From assembly GCF_000732195.1 (NCBI RefSeq), contig NZ_JNNU01000013.1:62001-126000 (forward strand): a DNA stretch of 64,000 nt, read 5' to 3'. Both the position numbers and the translations under genes were made by a program. The stretch comes from Neorhizobium vignae. GTDB lineage: Bacteria; Pseudomonadota; Alphaproteobacteria; Rhizobiales; Rhizobiaceae. The notes beneath the pieces were generated by a model that was given only the letters and a program-made list of their open reading frames with translations, had not been told where the DNA came from and ran no database searches. The number at the start of each line of letters is the position of its first letter. The first letter of the stretch is position 1. Below are positions 8,864-17,267 of the stretch, piece after piece.

Positions 8864-8971
8864 GGAAACGATGCCCTCCCCGGATCGAAATCTTGGAGCC
8901 GACTTTATACGGCTCCCTGCCATGACGATAGGTCTTTTCGTTGATGTCGAACGGAATTCATCATCAACGGA

Positions 8972-10570
8972 TTACCCGTGGATGAACTTCCAGGGGCTCA
9001 CTTCGCTTTCGAGCGACAGCGGGACTTCGATCAGCCACGGGCCGCCGCGCGCAATCGCGGTCTCGATTGCCGTGCGGAGATCCTCCGGTGCAATCACCCG
9101 GGCGAAATCCACATGGAAGGCGGCCGCGAGCTTGTCGAAATCCGGGTTCTTCAGCTCCGAACCGATCAGTCGTCCGCCGAAAGCTTGGCTCTGGTCGCGC
9201 TTCACGTTGCCGAAGGCGGAGTTGTTGAAGACGACGGTGATGACGTCTATGCCGTATTGGGCGGCGGTGGCCAGCTCCTGGGCGGCGAACATGAAGCCGC
9301 CATCGCCGGCGATCGATACGACTGGCACGTCCGGCCGGGCCACCTTGACGCCGAGCGCGGTTGGAAAGCCGAAGCCGAGTGTGCCCTGGAAGCCGGTCGA
9401 GATGAAGGTGCGTGGTTCGTAGACCGGATAGCAGTACCAGGACGCAAAGCCGGACTGGCAGACCTCTTCGACAAGGATGCCATCATCGGGAAGGGCTGCA
9501 CGGATCGCCTGCAGGTATCTGTAATGTGGCGAGATTTCCTGGATGGCTTGCGCCGTTCGCGCCCGCGCCTCTCGGATCGCTTCCTGCCAGTTGTTGGAAG
9601 GCGTCCGGGGCTTGAGCTCATCGAGTAACGCAGTGAGGGAGGTCTTCGCCCGGCCGAGTACGCCGAGGGCCTCCGGCGTACGGGTCAATTCTTCCGCGTC
9701 GATCTCCAGCCGGATCACCGGCACTTCGGCTCTCGGCTTCCAACGCCAGCCCGGCACCTCGAGCCGGGTGCCGATGCCGATGACGCAATCGACGAGCGGC
9801 CACAGCTCTCGCGCTTCGGCGATGGTGAGGCCAAGTTCGTGGCGGTTGGAGACCACGCCGCGTCCGGAACGAAAGCCGACCACCGGCGCATGCAGCATTT
9901 CGGCAAGCCGCAACACCTCGTCACGGGCCTCGAATGCGCCAGGACCGACGAAGATGATCGGTCGCTCAGCCCTGCCGATCACCGCCGCCGCTTCACCGAT
10001 CGCCACATCGGCCACCGGATCCGGATGGTTTTCCAGCGGCCGGACGATCTCGAAATCACCCTCGGCTGTAAACTGTTCCCACGGCATTTCGACCGTCGCC
10101 GGCCCCGGCTTCAGCGAGCGCATCTCCCGGAAGGCATGGGCAATGGCGGCGGAAACACTGCCTGCCCGGTCCGCGCGTTCGGCCGATTTGGCGATGCCGG
10201 CGAGAACGGCGCGCTGGTCGCGCATCTCGTGCAGATGGCCGCGGCCCTTGCCGAGAAACGTGGTCGGCACCTGCCCGGTCAGGCATAGCACCGGCTCGTT
10301 GCTGCCCCAGGCCGTCAGCAGCGCAGCAGCCGTGTTGAGGACGCCTGGCCCCGGCACCACCGAATAGACGCCGGGGTTGCCCGAGGCGCGGGCGTAACCG
10401 AAGGCCATGTAGGCGCAGGTCTGCTCGTGCCGCGGCGTGATCACCCGCATGCCGTCGCGCTGAAAGGCGTCGAACAGGCCGTAGAGCTGGGCGCCTGGTA
10501 TGCCGAAGACGGTGTCCACATCGTGGGCGCGCAGTGAAGCGACGATGGAATCGCCTCCGGTAATGGTCAT
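8972..10570 (-). CDS. Thiamine-diphosphate-dependent enzyme (acetolactate synthase / benzoylformate decarboxylase-like)
   Basis: A 532-aa enzyme with the three-domain layout of ThDP decarboxylases and acetolactate synthases. The N-terminal pyrimidine-binding domain has FGIPGAQLYGLFDAF and the catalytic glutamate in PRHEQTCAYMAFGYARASG. The central domain has PIIFVGPGA. The C-terminal diphosphate domain carries the GDG...NN motif (GDGGFMFAAQE to VVFNN). It lacks the usual length and neighbours of biosynthetic IlvB (no ilvH nearby), so a catabolic 2-keto acid decarboxylase or lyase role is more likely. GGGAAGAGGG lies upstream of the ATG. The adjacent dehydrogenase and aldolase-fold genes suggest one pathway. 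Confidence 0.85.
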   Translation of the reverse strand: MTITGGDSIVASLRAHDVDTVFGIPGAQLYGLFDAFQRDGMRVITPRHEQTCAYMAFGYARASGNPGVYSVVPGPGVLNTAAALLTAWGSNEPVLCLTGQVPTTFLGKGRGHLHEMRDQRAVLAGIAKSAERADRAGSVSAAIAHAFREMRSLKPGPATVEMPWEQFTAEGDFEIVRPLENHPDPVADVAIGEAAAVIGRAERPIIFVGPGAFEARDEVLRLAEMLHAPVVGFRSGRGVVSNRHELGLTIAEARELWPLVDCVIGIGTRLEVPGWRWKPRAEVPVIRLEIDAEELTRTPEALGVLGRAKTSLTALLDELKPRTPSNNWQEAIREARARTAQAIQEISPHYRYLQAIRAALPDDGILVEEVCQSGFASWYCYPVYEPRTFISTGFQGTLGFGFPTALGVKVARPDVPVVSIAGDGGFMFAAQELATAAQYGIDVITVVFNNSAFGNVKRDQSQAFGGRLIGSELKNPDFDKLAAAFHVDFARVIAPEDLRTAIETAIARGGPWLIEVPLSLESEVSPWKFIHG

Positions 10571-10765
10571 GTGCCAGATTCCCTCTTCCCGATTTCAGTT
10601 GCTGCATAAAAGGAGATTGTGGCGCAGCGGTGCGAGGACCCCTCCCCGTTGTGGGAAGGGGACTTCGCTCCGCACAAAACCCCTCGAACCGGCCGGCCTC
10701 CCCACAAGGACGGGGGTTAGGACCGCAGCGGCCATATCCTCAACGCAAGTTGCTCGATTTCTTCG
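10571..10765. repeat. GC-rich intergenic palindrome between amidohydrolase and ThDP genes
   Basis: This 195-bp spacer holds a bulged hairpin of CCCCTCCCC and GGGAAGGGG around 10650-10671, framed by GTGCG and CGCAC, followed by a second C/G-run block ending in a GGGGG run near 10710. It resembles the short CCCTCCCC...GGGGAGGG intergenic palindromes common in rhizobial genomes. It may partly uncouple the amidohydrolase from the genes downstream. Confidence 0.4.
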
Positions 10766-11995
10766 TCACAAGGTCTTACGCGGCGTCGGGTCGAGATTGA
10801 ACAGTTTTGCCGCGTTCAGTCCCAGGATATTCCGCTTCGCCTGTTCGCTCAGGAACGGCAGGTCGTAGATCTCCTGCGGCAGGTCGAAATCGAAATGCGG
10901 CCAGTCGGATGCAAACAGGAGCTGGCTCTCGGCATTAATCATCTCCAGCGTCAGCTGCAGCGCCTTCATGTTCACCGTTTCCATCGGCTGGGTCGTGTAC
11001 CAGCAGTTTTCGCGCATGTATTCGCTCGGCAGTTTCTTAAGCTGCGGGGCTTCCGACGGTCGCATAAGGTACTGGTCGTCGAGACGCTGCATCAGGAACG
11101 GGATCCAGGCGAGCCCACTTTCCACCCAGATGCTTTTGAGTTTCGGAAACCGCTCCGGAATGCCGTTGAGGATCCAGTTGGTCATGTGCACCATGTTGCA
11201 CCAGACGAAGCCGAGCGCATGCATGCCGAGGAAGCGGTTGATGGTCGCCAGCGACTGGTCCTGCCAGTGATAGGCGGCGTGGAAGGCGATCGGAAGGTTG
11301 CGCTCTTCGAGCATCGCATAGATGCGCATGTAGTCGTTGTGGTGTACCGCCTTGTGGCGGACGGACGGAACGCAGAAGCCGATGACCCCCGGCTGGCCGG
11401 AAAATTCCTCGATGGTGCGTTCTGCTTCCTTGGGCACGTTGAAAGGCAGGTAGGCGAGCGTCTTCAGCCGGTCGTCCTTGGAGAGCACCTTGTCGATCAG
11501 CCAGCGATTATAGGCGCGGCCGAGATAGACTTCCATTTCCGGCTGCGGATGCAGGCCCAGCGTCAGCATCGGCGTCGGGAACAGCACCATGTAGTCGACG
11601 CCGAGCGCGCTCATCGCCCGGCGCGACAGCGTGACATCGCGATGCACTCCGTCATCGACCTTTTCGCGGATGCCGGCCTGGTGCGGAATGCGGCCGCCGA
11701 CATCCTGGTATTTGAGGCCCATGTCGCCGTTGAGGCCATAGGAGGCGGTGCCCATCTTCTCGTCGTGGAAGAGCATCGCCTGATGGCGGATGACCGGGTC
11801 CTCGATATATTGCACCAGTTCGTGCCAGGAAATCGTCTCGGTGTGGTGGGCATCCACATCGCAGATCAGCCAGTCCTCGAAACCGCGCTTTTTGGCGGCC
11901 CGGTTGGCATGCGCGAGGATGTCGCGCGTATCGGTGAAGACGTCGATCTGCTGCACCGGCAATTCGCGGGCGCGATCCTTGTTGGAAATATCCAT
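10766..11995 (-). CDS. Amidohydrolase-2 (ACMSD-like) family metal-dependent hydrolase or decarboxylase
   Basis: A 409-aa TIM-barrel protein of the amidohydrolase-2 superfamily, which holds non-oxidative aromatic decarboxylases (ACMSD, gamma-resorcylate and 5-carboxyvanillate decarboxylase) as well as hydrolases. Candidate metal-site residues lie in ICDVDAHHTE (about residues 44-53), AFHAAYHW (about 238-245) and FASDWPHFDFD near residue 365. GAGGAG precedes the ATG at 11995. It follows the Rieske and 111-aa genes at short spacing on the same strand, so it may act on the same ring-containing substrate. Whether it decarboxylates or hydrolyses cannot be told. Confidence 0.82.
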   Translation of the reverse strand: MDISNKDRARELPVQQIDVFTDTRDILAHANRAAKKRGFEDWLICDVDAHHTETISWHELVQYIEDPVIRHQAMLFHDEKMGTASYGLNGDMGLKYQDVGGRIPHQAGIREKVDDGVHRDVTLSRRAMSALGVDYMVLFPTPMLTLGLHPQPEMEVYLGRAYNRWLIDKVLSKDDRLKTLAYLPFNVPKEAERTIEEFSGQPGVIGFCVPSVRHKAVHHNDYMRIYAMLEERNLPIAFHAAYHWQDQSLATINRFLGMHALGFVWCNMVHMTNWILNGIPERFPKLKSIWVESGLAWIPFLMQRLDDQYLMRPSEAPQLKKLPSEYMRENCWYTTQPMETVNMKALQLTLEMINAESQLLFASDWPHFDFDLPQEIYDLPFLSEQAKRNILGLNAAKLFNLDPTPRKTL

Positions 11996-12032
11996 GTTCG
12001 CTCTCCTCAGGCGAAAGAGTGGATTTTATCGT

Positions 12033-12368
12033 TCAAAGCTCATCCGGCCGGCGACGGTACCAGAGCGCCAGTTCCATCGGCCCGAGATGCAGGGCGCGCA
12101 GGATTTCGGAAACGGCCGACAGCGCCTCGGTAGCGGTCACCGTCTCGTCGCGGGTGCCGGTCAGCGGCCGGAACGTACGTTCCTCGCCGTCACTTTTGGC
12201 GACGTAAAGTCGGATCGCCGCCGTCATCATCCGCGCCACCGCCTCGTCGGAGACGCGCGATGCCTCGCCGTTTTCGAGCAGCTCGGCCGTCGCCTTCTCG
12301 ATCTCGGCGGTGGCGTCCTCGATCCAGCCATAGGGATCGTTGCGCAGGGTGGGTTCAGAGGACGACAT
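12033..12368 (-). CDS. Conserved hypothetical small protein encoded with the Rieske protein
   Basis: A 111-aa acidic, helix-rich protein beginning MSSSEPTLRNDPYGWIEDAT and ending LWYRRRPDEL. I recognise no catalytic motif or signal peptide. Its ATG at 12368 lies inside the end of the Rieske gene (14-bp overlap), so translation is probably coupled. The amidohydrolase follows after 37 bp. The tight setting suggests an accessory subunit or assembly factor for the Rieske-linked oxygenase or amidohydrolase step, but that is inference only. An open frame continues upstream to 12620 but there it only shadows the Rieske gene. Confidence 0.7.
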   Translation of the reverse strand: MSSSEPTLRNDPYGWIEDATAEIEKATAELLENGEASRVSDEAVARMMTAAIRLYVAKSDGEERTFRPLTGTRDETVTATEALSAVSEILRALHLGPMELALWYRRRPDEL

Positions 12369-12720
12369 AGATCTGTCCCTCCCGGATCGCCAGTTCGGCG
12401 CGGTGCAGGCGGTATTTGGCCGGCCCGGCATTGCGGCCGGTTTCCAGGTTGAACTCCCAGCCGTGCCACGGACAGGCCACATGCATGTTTTCTTCATTGT
12501 ATTGAAGCGTCCGCACCTCCTGCCTTTCATCGACGGGCTCGATGACCTGCGGATAGATGCGGCCCTGACAGATTGGCCCCTGCCGATGCGGGCACATGTT
12601 GTGCCAGGCATGCAGCGCACCCTTCACCCGAAAAATGCCGATCTCCCGTTCCCCGCAGGCCACGACCTTGCGGCCGCCATCGGCAATCTCATCCTCCGAA
12701 CAAACCAGATATTCCGCCAA
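12355..12720 (-). CDS. Rieske [2Fe-2S] ferredoxin-type protein
   Basis: A 121-aa single-domain Rieske protein. The cluster ligands are clear: C43-P-H45 in NMCPHRQGP and C83-P-W-H86 in ACPWHGWEF. It has no oxygenase catalytic domain, so it is either a ferredoxin component or a stand-alone electron carrier for an oxygenase. The start is TTG at 12720 with AAGGAGG 6 bases upstream; there is no ATG in a suitable place. It is first in the minus-strand operon and divergent from the IclR regulator across an operator-like inverted repeat. No terminal oxygenase alpha subunit is seen nearby, apart from the flavin monooxygenase at the left end. Confidence 0.88.
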   Translation of the reverse strand: MAEYLVCSEDEIADGGRKVVACGEREIGIFRVKGALHAWHNMCPHRQGPICQGRIYPQVIEPVDERQEVRTLQYNEENMHVACPWHGWEFNLETGRNAGPAKYRLHRAELAIREGQIYVVL

Positions 12721-12744
12721 GGTTTCCTCCTTATCCTTCGCGCC

Positions 12745-12765
12745 GATTTCAATATTCTTGAAATC
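12745..12765. promoter_or_regulatory. Perfect inverted repeat, probable IclR operator
   Basis: GATTTCAA (12745-12752) and TTGAAATC (12758-12765) form a perfect 8-bp inverted repeat with a 5-bp spacer, in the gap between the divergent Rieske operon and the IclR gene. Such short palindromes are typical IclR-family targets, so the adjacent regulator is the likely ligand. Confidence 0.65.
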
Positions 12766-12814
12766 ATTCAGTTATATTGTATAAAGATGGATGAAGACGT
12801 CAAGCGGAGAGGTC

Positions 12815-13621
12815 ATGGACGCGTCGGTAAAACAAAAAACGGCAAGCAAGGACCCGGAAACCAAGGGCGTCGGCATCCAGTCGCTTGAAAAGGGACTGAA
12901 GGTGCTGACGGCAATCCAGCATGCCGGCCGCGCCATGCGGCTGAACGATATCGCGGCCGCCGCCGGCATGACGCCGAGCATGGCGCATGGTTATCTGGTC
13001 AGCCTGGTGCGCACCGGTTTTGTCGCTCAGGACCGGCTGTCCGGCCTTTACGATCTCGGCGATTCCGCGTTGCAGCTCGGCCTGGCCTCGCTTTCGCGCA
13101 CCGATTTCCTCAGCCTTGCCCGCGCGACGATCTCGCAGCTTGCCGCCGAACTCGGCGAGACGGTGACGCTGGCGGTGTGGAACGGCGATGCGCCTGTCGT
13201 GGTCGACAAGATCGAAGGTCGCTCCGACAGCGTCTACGAGATCAAGGTCGGTTCGCTGGTGCGGCTGTGGCCGACGGCGACCGGCCGGGTTTTCATGGCC
13301 AACCTGCCGAACGCCGAGTGGGAACATCATCTGCGCGCCATGATGCAACAGGAGGGCAAAGCGGAAGCCTCGGCCGCGCGTTTCATAACCGAACTCACGG
13401 ATGTCCGCCGCGAAGGTTATGCCTCAACGCTGCCGGCCACAGTGCCGGATTTTTCTGCCGTTGCCGCTCCCGTCTTCGATCACCGGGCGCACCTGAAAGC
13501 GGTCATCACCGTACTCGGTCGCCAGGATGGCTTCGATATTGCGCCTTCGGGCCTGCCGCTGACCGCCACGCTGCGTGCTGCCAGGTCCCTGTCGGTGCGG
13601 CTCGGCGCTTCAGTAAGTTGA
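12815..13621 (+). CDS. IclR-family transcriptional regulator of the catabolic island
   Basis: A 268-aa IclR-family protein. The N-terminal winged helix (VGIQSLEKGLKVLTAIQ to MAHGYLVSLVRTGFVAQD, about residues 19-75) binds DNA. The C-terminal GAF-like effector domain covers the rest, with TLAVWNGDAPVVVDKIEG typical of the family. The start is taken as ATG 12815, 5 bases after GGAG; an upstream ATG at 12791 is possible. It is divergent from the Rieske-amidohydrolase operon and probably controls it in response to a pathway metabolite. The MarR gene follows in the same direction after 82 bp. Confidence 0.88.
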   Translation: MDASVKQKTASKDPETKGVGIQSLEKGLKVLTAIQHAGRAMRLNDIAAAAGMTPSMAHGYLVSLVRTGFVAQDRLSGLYDLGDSALQLGLASLSRTDFLSLARATISQLAAELGETVTLAVWNGDAPVVVDKIEGRSDSVYEIKVGSLVRLWPTATGRVFMANLPNAEWEHHLRAMMQQEGKAEASAARFITELTDVRREGYASTLPATVPDFSAVAAPVFDHRAHLKAVITVLGRQDGFDIAPSGLPLTATLRAARSLSVRLGASVS

Positions 13622-13703
13622 GGGTATCGTCCAACCCGACTTGTGCGGCTGCGTTTTCTCCGCTACCCCGCTCATATAACCGTTTTGAAGAGGTCGCCGC
13701 ATC

Positions 13704-14198
13704 GTGATGGCTGAAGACATCAAGCCCGAAGAAGCAAGCACCAGCGACTGGGTGATGCAGCAGCCCCGGGCAATCTACTTCCTGAACCAGGCAAATCATG
13801 CCGTGCGCAGCCGGCTGGAGGCGGCGCTGTCGGCGCTGCAGATGACCGGTATCCAGTATACGGTGCTGAGCGTGATCGGCAGCCGCGACGGCCTTTCCTC
13901 GGCCGAACTGTCGCGCCGTTTCTTCGTGACACCGCAGACGATGAACGAGCTGATCGGCGGGCTGCAGCGCCGCAATCTCATCACCCGCAAGGAAGATCCG
14001 GCCAACCGCCGCATCCTGCGCATGAGCCTGACGACCGAAGGCAAGCGGATGATCAAAGCCTGCGATGCAGCGGCCGACACCGTCGAGCGCGAAGTGTTTT
14101 CGTTCCTGCCACAGGAAAGCTACCAGCAGCTCCGCGACCTTTGTCGTCTCGTCGCCCGCAATCTTCGCGAACGCGACGAACCCTCGAAGGGTGAGTGA
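13704..14198 (+). CDS. MarR-family transcriptional regulator
   Basis: A 164-aa MarR-type winged-helix protein. The recognition region GLSSAELSRRFFVTPQTMNELIGGLQ and the wing with the usual acidic-basic pattern (LITRKEDPANRRILRMSLT) are seen at about residues 69-115. The GTG at 13704 and ATG at 13707 are adjacent alternative starts. Its position next to the IclR gene, at the edge of the aromatic-acid island, suggests control by an aromatic ligand, as in many MarR proteins. A weak hairpin TCGCC-TC-GGCGA followed by a T run lies just after the stop. Confidence 0.87.
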   Translation: MMAEDIKPEEASTSDWVMQQPRAIYFLNQANHAVRSRLEAALSALQMTGIQYTVLSVIGSRDGLSSAELSRRFFVTPQTMNELIGGLQRRNLITRKEDPANRRILRMSLTTEGKRMIKACDAAADTVEREVFSFLPQESYQQLRDLCRLVARNLRERDEPSKGE

Positions 14199-14453
14199 CG
14201 AGAGCCTCGCCTCGGCGAAAGTTTTTCGTCATCACCGCGCAAGCCTTTGGCGCCGATGCTTTACAAAACGTTGATTTGACGGCGGCATAGCGTCGGTTCT
14301 TAGGTTCCCAGAGCCGCCATGATGACGGTTAGAGGCTCGCGCCCAGCTTAAATTAGGGCCGCGGGCCTCGTCCGGAAATCGTCGCAAACTCACAGCGGTG
14401 CATCGATAAGCTCGACGCCCGCTGCAGACTGCTCACGCCGCCTTGCCTTGAAA

Positions 14454-14855
14454 TCAAAGCGCCCGGCCGACCGCCCGGTCGTTTTCGAGGCGGGCGATGC
14501 ATCCGGCGAGCTTTGCCAACAGAAGATCGAAATCGATCGGCTTGGTTAGATAGTCCGCCGCCCCTGCCCGCAGGCCCGTCAACACGTTGTCCTTGTCGGT
14601 CAAGGCCGACAGCAGGATGAAGGGTATATTGAAAAGCTCGGCATGGTTCATCTGGATTTCTGCCAGCAGCTGATGACCGTCCATCACGGGCATCGAAATG
14701 TCGCAGATGACGATGTCCGGCCAATACGCCAGGATGGCTTCGAGACCCTCTTGCCCGTTGGCCGCCTCCAGAGTTGCAAATCCGGCGTCCGCCAGTTCCT
14801 CAACGATGAGCTGGCGGATATCCGCTTCGTCGTCGATGCATAATACGGTAATCAT
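14454..14855 (-). CDS. Single-domain CheY-like response regulator
   Basis: A 133-aa stand-alone receiver domain. The acidic pocket is in CIDDEADIRQL (residues 5-15), the phosphoacceptor aspartate in DIVICDISMPVMDG (about 51-64) and the conserved lysine in YLTKPIDF (about 107-114). There is no output domain, so it works by protein contact or as a phosphorelay intermediate. It begins 11 bp after the histidine kinase gene on the same strand, so the two form a two-component pair. Confidence 0.9.
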   Translation of the reverse strand: MITVLCIDDEADIRQLIVEELADAGFATLEAANGQEGLEAILAYWPDIVICDISMPVMDGHQLLAEIQMNHAELFNIPFILLSALTDKDNVLTGLRAGAADYLTKPIDFDLLLAKLAGCIARLENDRAVGRAL

Positions 14856-14866
14856 CCTGCCATTCC

Positions 14867-16600
14867 CTAAGCTGCACGTTTGATGAGATTTGCAAGCGGT
14901 CCCTTGTTCGGGAGCGCCACCGTGAATGTCGTTCCCCGGCCGAGTACACTCTCGACGGAGATCGAACCGCCATGCAGGTCGACGATCTGCTTGACGAGGT
15001 TAAGGCCGATGCCCGTGCCGGCAATGCCGGTCGCGCTGCGGGCTCGGTAGTAGGGCTGGAAAAGCTTCGGCAGGTCCTCGGCATCCATGCCGATGCCGGC
15101 ATCCTGGATCGATACATAGGACACGCCGTTCTTCGTCGAGGTCCGGATATGGATGTCCGGCGCCTGCGGCGCATATTTGACGGCATTCGAAAGCAGGTTG
15201 GTGAAGACCTGTTCGATCGTGGTGCGATCGGCGAGGATCGTCTCCGGCAGTTGCGAAAGGTCCCGGTGAATCGTGTGAGATTTACGAACATCCATCTGTC
15301 GGGCACAGCAGGATTCGATGATTTCCGCCAGCGAGAGACGTTCCGGCTGCAGTGTCGTCTTGCCGGTCTCCAGCCGGCCCGCCGACAGGATGCTCTCCAT
15401 CAGGTCGACCATGCGCAGCACGGCGGCGCGGATCTGGGCCGACTTTTCTTCCACATACTCGGGTTTCTGGTTGGTTTTCGTGCGCGACAGGCGCTGCGCC
15501 GCAGCATCGATGATGGCAAGCGGCGTGCGGAACTCATGGGAAGCCATGCTCACGAACTGACGCTGCAGGGCATTCACATGCCGTTCCTGTGCCAGAAGCC
15601 TGTCCAGTTCCTCCCGCTGGCGCTCGATCTCCGCCGTCCGGAGCCTGACGCTCTCTTCGAGCTGGTCGCGGTGGCGCATCAGTGCCAGACGGCTCTCGGA
15701 GAGGTCGAGGGTTGTCTTGCGCAGGCCCATGCCCAGGAAGATCACCACCCCCATCGCCACGATGATGCCGGCAATGCCAACCGGAGCGATTTGCTCGATG
15801 AGCATCAGGCCCGGTCGAATGGGCTGCCATGCCATATATCCAAGCGTCGAGCCGGCAGTGGCCATGACCGGAATGGCTGCAGTTGATTCAGCAGCGTCGG
15901 TGGTAAAATGCAGCGTCTCGATCCGGGCGTAACGAGCGATCTTCTCGACCGCGCTGGCATCCAGAAATCTTACGGCAACCGCAATGAATTCCTTGCCGGG
16001 GGCGACCGAGACCTCGTCGCTGCTCGGGACGATCGGTCTTGCGCTGACGACAGCCGGCCGGCCGGCGATCGAGAGGATCTTCTCCGCAAAAATCTCGGCA
16101 AGCACCGGGGGATTGGAATCGCCGGGTGCGATCCGTCTGTGGAGCGCCGCGCGGATGTCTTCCCGCAAGGCCGCCGCAGCCATTTCATCGCCCAGAAAGG
16201 TCAGGGCCGCAATATCCTCGCCGTCCCGCATGGCGAAGACGAGTTCGTTGCGCTCGTTGAACACGTAAGTGCGGTCATGGCTGAAATATTTGTGCATCCA
16301 TGTACCGATATTGTCGGCAATCCATGGGTGATCGTCTTTGGCGACAAGCAGGACCGCGTCGTTCCATACCGTGACGCTTTCCAGTTCATGCTGTACAGCT
16401 TTCACCTGCTCGTCGAGGCCCTGTTCGACGTAACCCTTCTGCCGGGTCAAGGCGAGATCGTCCACCTTCGCCGAGGCAAGCCACATGAAGCCGGCGAGAA
16501 GCAGCGCCGTCAGGGCCGTCAGCAAAGTCAGCACGATCGTGACGTGCGATGTGATACGAATGTTCTGCTGCATATGCACCGCTTTCTCTCGGTTCATCAT
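14867..16600 (-). CDS. Membrane sensor histidine kinase with CHASE4-like periplasmic domain
   Basis: A 577-aa kinase. One membrane segment near residues 17-42 (VTIVLTLLTALTALLLAGFM) and a second near residues 270-292 (GIAGIIVAMGVVIFLGMGL) enclose a roughly 225-residue periplasmic sensor that ends GYMAWQPIRPG, a feature of CHASE4 domains. A coiled coil leads to the HisKA domain with the phosphorylated histidine in MASHEFRTPLA and then to an HATPase domain (QVFTNLLSNAVKYAP, GIGLNLVKQIVDLHGG). Its signal is unknown. It is followed by the CheY-like gene after 11 bp. Confidence 0.88.
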   Translation of the reverse strand: MMNREKAVHMQQNIRITSHVTIVLTLLTALTALLLAGFMWLASAKVDDLALTRQKGYVEQGLDEQVKAVQHELESVTVWNDAVLLVAKDDHPWIADNIGTWMHKYFSHDRTYVFNERNELVFAMRDGEDIAALTFLGDEMAAAALREDIRAALHRRIAPGDSNPPVLAEIFAEKILSIAGRPAVVSARPIVPSSDEVSVAPGKEFIAVAVRFLDASAVEKIARYARIETLHFTTDAAESTAAIPVMATAGSTLGYMAWQPIRPGLMLIEQIAPVGIAGIIVAMGVVIFLGMGLRKTTLDLSESRLALMRHRDQLEESVRLRTAEIERQREELDRLLAQERHVNALQRQFVSMASHEFRTPLAIIDAAAQRLSRTKTNQKPEYVEEKSAQIRAAVLRMVDLMESILSAGRLETGKTTLQPERLSLAEIIESCCARQMDVRKSHTIHRDLSQLPETILADRTTIEQVFTNLLSNAVKYAPQAPDIHIRTSTKNGVSYVSIQDAGIGMDAEDLPKLFQPYYRARSATGIAGTGIGLNLVKQIVDLHGGSISVESVLGRGTTFTVALPNKGPLANLIKRAA

Positions 16601-16751
16601 GCACTCAAAACATTACATTCCACTAAATTTTAAATGCCAAGGTTGAACGGAGTATTTTCCATACAGCTGTGGGTGTGACATCGAGCGACCTTGATTTCAT
16701 GCCGCGTCGGATCGATTCCATTCGTTGAGAGAAACTACGCCGCTTTCCCAG

Positions 16752-17267
16752 CTATAACCAGGAAGCCGGGCCTTTCGGTAGTCGACCGTCGGGGTCGGTG
16801 ACCGTGAGCTTCGGCTGGTCCTTGCCGTTCCAGCGCCAGAGAGCGACGCAGGTTCCGCCCGGCGACATGAAGGATGGATAAACGACGCCATCATGGCCCT
16901 CCTGGTGCAGCCTCTCTCTGAGGAGATGCGTTGACGGTGACCGCCCGGCGTCGAGGTCATCGCGCCATTCGCAGCGGTGGATTGTCTCGTCGATACCGAA
17001 GCCGTCCAAAACCTCGGGGCTGGTCAGATCCGCGAGTCGCGCGCGCTCGAGTCGAAGCTGCGCGATCAGGGCGGGGTGCTGTACGAAGCCCTGATTGTAC
17101 TCCGCCCAGGCCGTGGAAAGCTCGCGCGCCGCATAGATGGTCGCTACGCCGACCGGGTTCCATCGGCCGCCGAAACGGGCGGCGCCCTCCCCGGAAAGCG
17201 GCGCATGCGCCCAGCGCGGCACATAGGCACGCCAAAGGATTATCGGTTCAGAGACCAATTCAGGCAT
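16752..17267 (-). CDS. RES-domain toxin (NAD-degrading family)
   Basis: A 171-aa RES-domain protein; members of this family deplete NAD+ in the cell and are neutralised by an Xre/MbcA-type partner. The family pattern is visible as ILWRAYVPRWAHAPLSGEGA, RFGGRWNPVG and IYAARELSTAWAEY, which contain the conserved Arg, Glu and Ser positions. ATG 17267 is chosen because it overlaps the antitoxin stop by 8 bp, and the residues upstream of it do not look like the family. It is the second gene of a two-gene toxin-antitoxin operon. Confidence 0.88.
   Translation of the reverse strand: MPELVSEPIILWRAYVPRWAHAPLSGEGAARFGGRWNPVGVATIYAARELSTAWAEYNQGFVQHPALIAQLRLERARLADLTSPEVLDGFGIDETIHRCEWRDDLDAGRSPSTHLLRERLHQEGHDGVVYPSFMSPGGTCVALWRWNGKDQPKLTVTDPDGRLPKGPASWL

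Noticed and set aside
10895..12133. 412-aa plus-strand open frame opposite the amidohydrolase gene
   Set aside because: Antisense shadow of a gene with clear metal-binding motifs; no domain is recognisable in it.
12033..12620. 195-aa reading of the small protein upstream of the amidohydrolase
   Set aside because: The first 84 residues lie inside the Rieske gene in another frame; the real start is at 12368.
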